From the NCBI RefSeq assembly GCF_938029485.1, contig NZ_CALHGC010000367.1:1-22036 (forward strand): a DNA stretch of 22,036 bases, read 5' to 3'. The notes under the pieces are model-generated. The model ran no database searches. It was not told the DNA's origin and was given only the letters and a program-made list of their open reading frames with translations. Each line of letters opens with the position of its first letter. Position 1 is the stretch's first letter. A program made the position numbers and the translations under genes. The DNA is from an uncultured Treponema sp. (GTDB taxonomy: Bacteria; Spirochaetota; Spirochaetia; Treponematales; Treponemataceae). Shown here piece after piece: positions 15,238 through 21,470 of the stretch.

Positions 15238-15621
15238 GTGGCTACAACTGCAAAAAAACGAAAAGAAAAGAAAAGCGTATATGAAGGAAATGTCTATATT
15301 CAGGCTACCTTTAATAATACCATTATTACCATAACCGATTTGAAGGGCAATGCGCTGTCTTGGGCATCCTCCGGCGGATTGGGCTTTAACGGTGCGAAAA
15401 AATCTACCCCCTTTGCTGCACAGACAGTCGCTGAAACGGCTGTACAGCGTGTTCAGCAGTATGGATTGCGGGAAGTTCACGTATTTGTGAAGGGACCCGG
15501 TGTCGGTCGCGAATCCGCAATCAGAACACTTGGCGTTATGGGACTGAAAGTCCGGTCTATTAATGACGTAACCCCTATTCCGCATAACGGCTGCCGTCCC
15601 CGTAAGACCCGCCGCATCTAA
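15238..15621 (+). CDS. rpsK: 30S ribosomal protein S11 (GTG start)
   Basis: The product has 127 aa. S11 lies on the 30S platform near the mRNA exit. NVYIQATFNNTIITITDLKG, ALSWASSGGLGFNGAKKSTP, VFVKGPGVGRESAIRTLGV and the end NGCRPRKTRRI are typical. The start is GTG with GGAGG upstream. rpsD (S4), which usually follows rpsK in the alpha operon, is absent: rpoA comes next. Confidence 0.98.
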   Translation: MATTAKKRKEKKSVYEGNVYIQATFNNTIITITDLKGNALSWASSGGLGFNGAKKSTPFAAQTVAETAVQRVQQYGLREVHVFVKGPGVGRESAIRTLGVMGLKVRSINDVTPIPHNGCRPRKTRRI

Positions 15622-15636
15622 TAAAAAGGAGTTTGA

Positions 15637-16692
15637 ATGGCTCGTAAAAATCTTTTGAAAGGATTCAAAAAACCAAAAGGTCTGGAATTTGCAGCGGATG
15701 TCTCAAATGACAGCTATGGTAAATTTACGGCGTCTCCCTTTGAAACAGGCTTCGGCACAACGATCGGTAATTGTTTACGGCGTGTTTTGTTGTCTTCAAT
15801 ACAAGGGTATGCGATTTCTGCTGTAAAAATTACCTCTTACGGTGCTGATGATGTGCCGCATGGTATATCAAGCGAGTTTGAAGCAATTCCAAACGTAACC
15901 GAAGACACGATGGAGGTTTTGAATAACCTTAAACAAATGCGGCTGCGGCTGCCGAACGAGATTGAACAAGATGTCTTTTTGTTTGAGTTTAAGGGTCCCT
16001 GCTCCGTGAATGCAGCCGATTTCGAAAAACCCGGTCAGCTTGAGATTTTATCCGGTGATCTCCATATTATGGAGTTGATGGAAAATGCTCATGTTGAATT
16101 GGAGATTCAAGTTAATTTCGGCCGCGGTTATGTACCGGCGGAAACCAATGAGAAATACGTTGAAGTTGTCGGAACAATTTCGCTGGATACTATCTTTAGT
16201 CCGGTACGGAAGGTCAGCTATGAAATTCAGCCGTGCAGAGTAGGGCAGCGTAACGATTACGATAAGCTTGTGCTTGAAATCTGGACGGACGGTACCATAC
16301 GGCCCGAGGATGCATTAGCGGAAGCTGCTAAAATCGCAAAAGAGCATTTTACCGTTTTTGTGAACTTTAACGAAAATGAGCTCTTGAGCGACGATGAAGC
16401 GGATGAAAGCGATGAGATGATCAAGCAGCTGCTTGATACGCCGATAACCGAACTTGATCTTTCCGTGCGGGCTTCCAATTGTTTGAAAAACGCAAACGTT
16501 TCAACAATCCGCGATTTGACGATGATGACCGAGGATGAGATTTCGAAAACTCGAAACGTTGGAAAGAAGAGTTTGCAGGAAATACAAGAAAAATTAGCGG
16601 AACGTAATTTGAGTTTGGGTATGACTGATTACAGTCATTTAAAAAATTCGATCAAGTTATCGAGACAAAAGGAAGAAACAGATGAAGCATAA
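15637..16692 (+). CDS. rpoA: RNA polymerase alpha subunit
   Basis: The product has 351 aa. Alpha dimerises to seed RNA polymerase assembly, and its C-terminal domain binds UP elements and activators. The alpha-NTD carries FETGFGTTIGNCLRRVLLSS (about 35-54). A flexible acidic linker (DDEADESDE, about 250-260) follows. The alpha-CTD spans about 272-329 with VRASNCLK at 277-284, where R278 and N281 match the DNA-contacting R265 and N268 of E. coli, and the HhH-like NVGKKSLQEIQEKL. A 22-residue tail follows the CTD. AAGGAG precedes the ATG. The last 11 bases overlap rplQ. Confidence 0.98.
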   Translation: MARKNLLKGFKKPKGLEFAADVSNDSYGKFTASPFETGFGTTIGNCLRRVLLSSIQGYAISAVKITSYGADDVPHGISSEFEAIPNVTEDTMEVLNNLKQMRLRLPNEIEQDVFLFEFKGPCSVNAADFEKPGQLEILSGDLHIMELMENAHVELEIQVNFGRGYVPAETNEKYVEVVGTISLDTIFSPVRKVSYEIQPCRVGQRNDYDKLVLEIWTDGTIRPEDALAEAAKIAKEHFTVFVNFNENELLSDDEADESDEMIKQLLDTPITELDLSVRASNCLKNANVSTIRDLTMMTEDEISKTRNVGKKSLQEIQEKLAERNLSLGMTDYSHLKNSIKLSRQKEETDEA

Positions 16693-17125
16693 AAACGGCT
16701 TTAATCCGCTTTCACGTACCAGTGCACATCGCCGCGCATTGCATCGTAACATGGTTACATCACTGTTTAAGTACGAACGGATTACTACGACAAAACAGAA
16801 GGCGATGGAAATTCGGCGCACTGCAGAAAAGCTTATTACCCGTGCTAAGGTTGATTCAGTACATAATCGGCGGCAGGCTGCAACCTATATTTGGGATGAG
16901 GCTATCTTGAATAAATTGTTTACCGACATCGGTCCGCGTATGAAGGAGCGGAACGGCGGATATACTCGCGTACTTAAATTAGGGTTGCGTGAGGGTGATG
17001 CCGCACAGGTTGCAATTTTAGAGCTGGTTGACTATACGCTCGATAAGAGCACGAAGAAGTCGGCAGATGCAAAGAAAGACGGTGCAGACAAGGGTGCTGC
17101 AAAGTCAAAGGCAGCGGAGGGCTAA
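16682..17125 (+). CDS. rplQ: 50S ribosomal protein L17
   Basis: The product has 147 aa. L17 is a 50S protein near the tunnel exit. GFNPLSRTSAHRRALHRNMV, TSLFKYERITTTKQKAMEIR and NGGYTRVLKLGLREGDAAQV are family signatures. The last ~26 residues are a low-complexity Lys/Ala/Asp extension beyond the usual core. It starts inside rpoA (11-base overlap), with GGAAGAAAC as ribosome-binding site, so translation is probably coupled. Confidence 0.97.
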   Translation: MKHKNGFNPLSRTSAHRRALHRNMVTSLFKYERITTTKQKAMEIRRTAEKLITRAKVDSVHNRRQAATYIWDEAILNKLFTDIGPRMKERNGGYTRVLKLGLREGDAAQVAILELVDYTLDKSTKKSADAKKDGADKGAAKSKAAEG

Positions 17126-17128
17126 ACT

Positions 17129-17317
17129 ATGTCGAAAGCACATCGCGGGAAGGGAATTAAAAGCGTTCCCAATCATGGACGGGGAACCTGCCCCGTAACC
17201 GGCCAAACCGGTGTTAAACTGTTGTATGAGCAGGAAATTGACGGAAAGAAAGTCAATATCTCAAAAGTCGGCCGTGCAATGCTGAAAAACAAGAAGGCCG
17301 CCGAAGCTAAGGCGTAA
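17129..17317 (+). CDS. small conserved-looking basic protein at the end of the r-protein cluster, function unknown
   Basis: The product has 62 aa and is strongly basic. I do not recognise a named family with confidence. It starts three bases after rplQ, with GGAGGG upstream inside rplQ, and is followed by the operon terminator, so it is co-expressed with ribosomal proteins. Basic N-terminus (SKAHRGKGIKSVPNHGRGTC), then CPVTGQTGVKLLYEQEIDG, then NISKVGRAMLKNKKAAEAKA. The C21-P-V-T24 and I-S45-K-V-G48 spacing resembles a zinc ribbon with pairs CPxC and CKxC in which three of four cysteines are gone (inference). L28 was considered because of the CxxTG pattern, but the L28 signatures NVSHA, TKRR and PNL are missing. 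Confidence 0.75.
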   Translation: MSKAHRGKGIKSVPNHGRGTCPVTGQTGVKLLYEQEIDGKKVNISKVGRAMLKNKKAAEAKA

Positions 17318-17336
17318 ATATAACGCTATGTTTTGC

Positions 17337-17367
17337 AAAAAACGCTCGCTCTGCCGAGCGTTTTTTT
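17337..17367 (+). terminator. intrinsic terminator of the r-protein cluster
   Basis: ACGCTCG (17342-17348) pairs with CGAGCGT (17355-17361) around a 6-base loop. The upstream A-run and downstream run of seven Ts extend the stem and give the U-tract. It lies 20 bases after the last gene of the cluster and is the clearest terminator in the window. Confidence 0.93.
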
Positions 17368-17400
17368 ATGCCCTATTGTTTTTGCCGATACGAAAGAAAA
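17367..17400 (+). repeat. left copy of the direct repeat flanking higBA
   Basis: This 34-base segment matches 18171-18203 except for one substitution (T at 17374 against G at 18178) and one extra T in a T-run. It begins where the T-tract of the terminator ends. Similarity continues weakly to about 17424, suggesting it is a decayed copy of the leader and start of the methyltransferase gene now located after higBA. Confidence 0.85.
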
Positions 17401-17491
17401 TGTCTTTATATGCAGTCGATGTGTTTTTTCTGCCTGTTTATGAATTGGTTTGATAGTATATCTTTTTTTCGATGCTATTCGATATAGCTAC

Positions 17492-17520
17492 TTGACAGAT
17501 ATATCTTAACAACAGATAAT
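17492..17520 (+). promoter_or_regulatory. higBA promoter with palindrome in the spacer
   Basis: TTGACA (17492-17497), 17-bp spacer, GATAAT (17515-17520). A perfect 10-bp palindrome AGATATATCT (17497-17506) starts at the last base of the -35 box and is a good candidate operator for HigA autoregulation. The usual start site 7 bases after the -10 box coincides with the A of the higB ATG at 17527. Another IR, GCTAT/ATAGC, lies at 17474-17488. Confidence 0.7.
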
Positions 17521-17526
17521 AGAATT

Positions 17527-17808
17527 ATGATTAAATCATTTGCAGATTCAGAAACGGAAAAAATCTGGAAAGGCTATAAATCGTCTAAGCTTCCGCCTGA
17601 AATACATAAGAGAGCATTTGCTAAATTATTGATTATTAATTCAGCGGAAAAAGAAGATGATTTAAGAATTCCACCGGGAAATAAATTTGAACATCTGCTT
17701 GGAGATTTAAAAGACTATTATTCCATAAGAATAAATAAACAATGGAGAATACAGTTTAAGTTTCTAAACAATGAAGCTTACGAAGTACAGATTGTGGATT
17801 ATCACTAA
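17527..17808 (+). CDS. higB: HigB-type toxin of a type II toxin-antitoxin pair (RelE/ParE superfamily)
   Basis: The product has 93 aa, normal HigB size. HigB toxins cleave mRNA on the translating ribosome. Recognised segments: MIKSFADSETEKIWKG, LRIPPGNKFEHLLGD (46-60), YSIRINKQWRIQF (65-77) and the C-terminal VDYH, whose last His probably matches an active-site histidine of studied HigB toxins. The ATG has no ribosome-binding site, and the promoter position predicts a leaderless mRNA. The toxin precedes the antitoxin by 13 bases, the usual higBA order. Codon use is clearly more A/T-rich than in the neighbouring genes, and the pair lies between direct repeats, so it was probably acquired. Confidence 0.9.
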   Translation: MIKSFADSETEKIWKGYKSSKLPPEIHKRAFAKLLIINSAEKEDDLRIPPGNKFEHLLGDLKDYYSIRINKQWRIQFKFLNNEAYEVQIVDYH

Positions 17809-17821
17809 ACGGAGGTGCGCT

Positions 17822-18121
17822 ATGGATGAAAGATTTGAATTACCAACAGTTGGTGAAATTTTAGTAGAAGAGTTTCTCGAACCTTTAAATATTACTTCGT
17901 ATAGACTTTCAAAAGATTTAGGGGTTTCTTCCAGTTCAATTTTGGATTTAGTTCATGGGAAAAGAAAAATAACCGTTGAAATGGCTCTAAGGTTTTCTAA
18001 ATACTTTGGAACAACTTCTAAGTTTTGGCTTAATATGCAGAATGAATTGGATTTAAGAGAAGCGGGGTTAAAACTTGTACATGACTTGGAGAAAATTCCA
18101 CATTGTAAGCAGATAGCATAA
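17822..18121 (+). CDS. higA: HigA-type antitoxin (Xre/HTH)
   Basis: The product has 99 aa. HigA neutralises HigB and represses the shared promoter. An HTH lies at about residues 25-65: ITSYRLSKDLGVSSSSILDL then VHGKRKITVEMALRFSKYFG. TSKFWLNMQNELDLREA after it is typical of HigA. The frame opens 17 codons earlier inside higB, but GGAGGT at 17811-17816 with 5-base spacing sets the ATG at 17822. The strong ribosome-binding site, contrasted with none on higB, would favour antitoxin excess. Confidence 0.9.
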   Translation: MDERFELPTVGEILVEEFLEPLNITSYRLSKDLGVSSSSILDLVHGKRKITVEMALRFSKYFGTTSKFWLNMQNELDLREAGLKLVHDLEKIPHCKQIA

Positions 18122-18132
18122 TACCCGTTTTC

Positions 18133-18165
18133 AACCTGATGACTGGGCGAGTCCGGTCGCAGGTT
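18133..18165. other. hairpin after higA, right end of the inserted segment
   Basis: AACCTG (18133-18138) pairs with CAGGTT (18160-18165), and GACT/AGTC (18141-18144, 18150-18153) pairs inside it. No T-run follows, so it is at best a weak terminator. It ends 5 bases before the right direct repeat and may mark the boundary of the acquired segment. Confidence 0.4.
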
Positions 18166-18170
18166 ATATG

Positions 18171-18203
18171 TATGCCCGATTGTTTTGCCGATACGAAAGA
18201 AAA
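18171..18203 (+). repeat. right copy of the direct repeat flanking higBA
   Basis: This 33-base partner of 17367-17400 ends 7 bases before the probable start of the methyltransferase gene and appears to be its native leader. The two copies are 804 bp apart. Allowing the longer start of that gene (ATG 18172), the repeat would be its first codons. Confidence 0.85.
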
Positions 18204-18210
18204 GACTATT

Positions 18211-19323
18211 ATGACGATGGATTTGTGTAAAATTGCTGCTGCAAAACCTTATGGTTCTGTTTGTAAGTTAGCCGGTAAGGCATGGATACCGGTAAAAGGT
18301 TTTGAATCGCATTTGGATGATGAGCTGGCTTTGCAGACTCACGGTTTCTCCGAGCGTATGTGGCGCTTTTCTTCCACTTCCGAAGGCCATAGTGATTTTA
18401 AGTTGAGCGATGTGCCGGTTCAGTCAAGTAAGCTTGTATACTGTGAAGATATACGGCAGGAAGTATTTTGGAAGCAGCTGTGCTGGGAAGAACCGTTTGT
18501 GGTGCGGTTCCGCAGTATTGGAGAAGCTGCGGAGCTGTTGCGAGGTATTCAGCGGAATTGGGCGCACTATCCGCTTAACTGTTTTAGGCGGGCGGAATTG
18601 ATTGGGGCAAAACTGCCGTATATCAGCAAAAAAGAAAAACCGTTTCCTTATACCGTGCCGCTTGCCGGTATGGGGGTGTGGTCGTTGCTAGATGAACATA
18701 CCTTGCTTGCATCTGCGAAAACCTCGTCGCCGTTTCCGCTCGGCGTTATCCGCTTTACCGAAGATCATCAAAATCCGCCGAGCCGCGCCTACCTTAAATT
18801 GTGGGAAGCCTTAACCCTGTTAGACTTTTACTATCGATGTGCTGCAGCGCAAAGGGAAAAGACTGTTCCATCGGTAATACCGGTAGAGTGGGCATTACCT
18901 CAGCGCGGTTCCCATTGTGTGGATGCGGGGGCTTGTCCCGGCGGATGGACGTGGGTACTGAATAATCTGGGGGCGGAAATAACCGCTATCGACCGGAGCC
19001 CGCTGGCGGATTTTTTGATGCGTGAACCGCGGATTACCTTTATGCAGCATGACGCATTTACATTAACTCCCGAAAGTCTCGGTAAACAGGATTGGGTGTG
19101 TTCCGATGTTATTTGTTATCCGCCCCGCTTACTGGAATGGATTGAACGGTGGCGGGCAAGCGGTCTTTGTTCAAAATTTATCTGTACAATCAAAATGCAG
19201 GGAGCCCCCGACTTTGATACGATTCGCCGTTTTGCGGAAATTCCCCACTCAAAAATCGTTCATCTTACTGCAAACAAACATGAGTTGACGTGGCTGTGTG
19301 CACCGTTTATCGATGAAAGATAA
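18211..19323 (+). CDS. RlmM-like FtsJ-family 23S rRNA (cytidine-2'-O)-methyltransferase
   Basis: The product has 370 aa from the chosen start. The C-terminal half has an FtsJ/RrmJ-type SAM domain: VDAGACPGGWTW (237-248), AIDRSPLADFLM, D299 in VCSDV, K328 in CTIKMQG and E358 in NKHELTWL. With K196 (AYLKLWEA) these make the K-D-K-E set of 2'-O-methyltransferases. The N-terminal half probably corresponds to the THUMP-like RNA-binding part of RlmM, which methylates C2498 in E. coli 23S rRNA. The target here is unproven. Possible starts are ATG 18139, 18172, 18211 and 18217, none with a good ribosome-binding site. I chose 18211 because the repeated leader ends just before it and the sequence becomes protein-like there. 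The promoter is unclear. Confidence 0.75.
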   Translation: MTMDLCKIAAAKPYGSVCKLAGKAWIPVKGFESHLDDELALQTHGFSERMWRFSSTSEGHSDFKLSDVPVQSSKLVYCEDIRQEVFWKQLCWEEPFVVRFRSIGEAAELLRGIQRNWAHYPLNCFRRAELIGAKLPYISKKEKPFPYTVPLAGMGVWSLLDEHTLLASAKTSSPFPLGVIRFTEDHQNPPSRAYLKLWEALTLLDFYYRCAAAQREKTVPSVIPVEWALPQRGSHCVDAGACPGGWTWVLNNLGAEITAIDRSPLADFLMREPRITFMQHDAFTLTPESLGKQDWVCSDVICYPPRLLEWIERWRASGLCSKFICTIKMQGAPDFDTIRRFAEIPHSKIVHLTANKHELTWLCAPFIDER

Positions 19324-19584
19324 TTTGTGTAATCTTTTAAACGGAACCGTCGAATCATTTAAAGGTTTGGGTTGTTTTGAACTTTGCTGGATTCCGTCAC
19401 TAGTTTTCTTGCAACATTCTTTCCACTGTGGTATATTTAAAACGTTCTCTTGAAAAACCGATTCGTAATTTGCTTTATGGATTGAGGCTTCACCTTCTTA
19501 CAAACTCAATACATAATTTATAATCCTTAATTATCAAACCATGAATTTTGCATTATGAATTTACTTTACGAGGTATTAAACTAA
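19324..19584. other. intergenic region before murI
   Basis: This 261-bp A/T-rich region contains no convincing ORF. It carries a small ACGG/CCGT hairpin at about 19340-19349 without a T-tract and a candidate promoter for murI near its right end. No repeat of the window recurs here. Confidence 0.5.
19497..19524 (+). promoter_or_regulatory. candidate promoter of murI-rsgA
   Basis: CTTACA (19497-19502), 16-bp spacer, perfect TATAAT (19519-19524). The predicted transcript start at about 19531 leaves a leader of roughly 54 nt. Confidence 0.5.
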
Positions 19585-20373
19585 ATGCACAAAAAGTATG
19601 TTTTCTTGGATTCGGGAATAGGCGGCTTGCCGTACTTCCGGTATTTTCATCAAAAAGCGCCGCAAGCATCGGCTGCATATATAGCGGATTTGGAACATTT
19701 CCCTTACGGAGAAAAAACGCGGGATGAGGTGATTAAGTACGCCATCGGTGTTACGGAAAAAATAATAAACCGCTTGAATCCCGAAATGATCATCGTTGTG
19801 TGCAATACGATGTCAACTGCCGCTCTCGATGCGCTGCGGAAAACTTTCTCCATCCCCTTTGTCGGCACCGTACCGGCAGTAAAGGTCGCGGCGGAAGTCA
19901 GTACGAATAAGCGAATCGGAATTATTGCAACCGCACGGACAATCAACGATCCGTATCTTGATAAACTGATTGAATCATTTGCAGCGGACTGTACTATCGA
20001 AAAACGGGCTGATGCCGAATTGGTCGCAAAGATTGAAAACGGGCTTATCACCGCCACGGATGAAGAAAAACGAAAAGCGGTTGCGCCTGCAATTCGGCAA
20101 TTTAAGGCTGCCGGCACCGACACGCTGGTGTTGGCCTGTACTCATTTTTTACACCTTGCGGAAACCTTTGCCAAATGTGCCGCTCCGGAAATAAGGATTG
20201 TCGATTCCCTTCCCGGCGTTGTCTCCCATGCCTTGGATGTACTGCCTCCGCCATCCGGTACGGAAGCGTGCCGCAGCAGCTGCTATGTTACGGGTGAAAT
20301 CACCGAACGAATCGACGGACTCTACCGCGGTTACTGCGGACTTTTTGACCTCGAATGGAAGGGCGCGCTGTAA
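19585..20373 (+). CDS. murI: glutamate racemase
   Basis: The product has 262 aa. MurI interconverts L- and D-glutamate in the cytoplasm and supplies D-Glu for peptidoglycan stem peptides. Catalytic elements: DSGIGGL (D9, S10), YGEK (41-44), CNT with C73 as one acid/base cysteine, and ACTH with C185 and H187 as the other. This is the two-base, cofactor-independent mechanism known for the family. ACGAGGT at 19568-19574 lies 10 bases before the ATG. The stop overlaps the rsgA start by one base. It is the only cell-wall gene in the window. Confidence 0.95.
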   Translation: MHKKYVFLDSGIGGLPYFRYFHQKAPQASAAYIADLEHFPYGEKTRDEVIKYAIGVTEKIINRLNPEMIIVVCNTMSTAALDALRKTFSIPFVGTVPAVKVAAEVSTNKRIGIIATARTINDPYLDKLIESFAADCTIEKRADAELVAKIENGLITATDEEKRKAVAPAIRQFKAAGTDTLVLACTHFLHLAETFAKCAAPEIRIVDSLPGVVSHALDVLPPPSGTEACRSSCYVTGEITERIDGLYRGYCGLFDLEWKGAL

Positions 20374-21323
20374 TGCAGGGACTGGTTTTAAGCGGCGCAA
20401 ATAATTTTTTTGCGGTACGGACACCCGAAGGCAACGTAGTGCGCTGCTCCATTAAGGGTAAAAAACTCAAGGAAATCCGCGGGTATTACAATCCGTTAGC
20501 GCCGGGCGATACGGTCGATATCGAATATGATGCTATCCATCCCGATCAGGGGCAAATCACCGCGCTTGTGCCGCGGCGCAACGGTTTTGTCCGCTGGAAT
20601 CAGAAAACGCGTAGTCCGCAACTTTTAGCGGCAAACATCGACTTGCTGCTCTGCGTTACCACCCCTGCCAATCCCCCCTTCCGTCCGCGCTTTACCGACC
20701 GCACATTGATACAAGCCGCCGCGGAAGGTATCCCCGCACTTATCATCGTGAATAAGATAGATCTGGGAATTTCGGAGACGGTACGGGAACGGATACGGGA
20801 TTGGTTGCGCATCGGCGTACAGGTATGCGAGGTGTCTGCAAAGACAGGGGAAGGACTTGAATCACTGGCGCGTCTCCTTTTGGGCAAAACTTGCGCGGTT
20901 ACCGGTCAGTCGGGCGTCGGCAAGTCAAGTTTGCTGAACAGCCTCGATCCCCGCCTCACGCTCAAAACCGCCGATATTTCGTTTAAGTATGACCGCGGCA
21001 TCCATACGACAACACAAGGCATCTTTTTACCGATGACCTTCACCGCTCAAGACGGAACACAGCTATCGTTTAACATTATTGACACACCCGGCATTAGGCA
21101 CTTTGCTCTGTGGGGAATCAAACCGGAAGAGGTTATTTTTTACTTTCCCGAAATGGAAGCGCCGGTGCTACAGTGCGCTTTCGGACTTTCCTGCTCGCAT
21201 CTCCATGAACAAGGATGCCGCATTTTGGAAGAGCTGAATGCAGGCCGTATTCATCCCGACCGCTACGAAAGCTGGCGTTCCATGCGCGACGAACTGACGC
21301 TGCTTACCGCGGATGAGTATTAG
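20373..21323 (+). CDS. rsgA: ribosome small subunit-dependent GTPase A
   Basis: The product has 316 aa. RsgA (YjeQ/YloQ) is a circularly permuted GTPase that checks late 30S maturation and releases RbfA. An N-terminal OB-fold (about 1-70) comes first. The permuted G motifs follow: NKID (127-130), SAKTGEG (155-161), GQSGVGKSS (178-186), HTTT (211-214) and DTPGIR (237-242). The C-terminal zinc site is C268, C274, H276 and C282. The frame opens 6 codons earlier inside murI. ATG 20373 overlaps the murI stop, with GGAAGGG upstream, and gives the usual N-terminus. Confidence 0.96.
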   Translation: MQGLVLSGANNFFAVRTPEGNVVRCSIKGKKLKEIRGYYNPLAPGDTVDIEYDAIHPDQGQITALVPRRNGFVRWNQKTRSPQLLAANIDLLLCVTTPANPPFRPRFTDRTLIQAAAEGIPALIIVNKIDLGISETVRERIRDWLRIGVQVCEVSAKTGEGLESLARLLLGKTCAVTGQSGVGKSSLLNSLDPRLTLKTADISFKYDRGIHTTTQGIFLPMTFTAQDGTQLSFNIIDTPGIRHFALWGIKPEEVIFYFPEMEAPVLQCAFGLSCSHLHEQGCRILEELNAGRIHPDRYESWRSMRDELTLLTADEY

Positions 21324-21433
21324 GGCAATGCGTATCGAGTGGTTTTGAGGAATATGTATTAGCCATCACTGTTTTTCCAGACTAAACTTTTGATATGAAT
21401 TATTGAAGAATTTCCCGCATTTTCAAGCCAAAA

Positions 21434-21466
21434 ACCTCCGAAAGTCGTATAAGTACGGTAGGAGGT
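21434..21466 (+). promoter_or_regulatory. hairpin sequestering the ribosome-binding site of the Rpn gene
   Basis: ACCTCC (21434-21439) is a perfect complement of GGAGGT (21461-21466), the Shine-Dalgarno core 4 bases before the ATG at 21471. CGTA/TACG (21446-21449 with 21454-21457) closes an inner stem with a 4-base loop. The fold would hide the ribosome-binding site. Confidence 0.65.
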
Positions 21467-21470
21467 GTGA

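Noticed and set aside
17129..17317. Naming the 62-aa protein L28 (rpmB)
   Set aside because: Apart from a CxxTG resemblance, the L28 signatures (NVSHA, TKRR, PNL) are absent.
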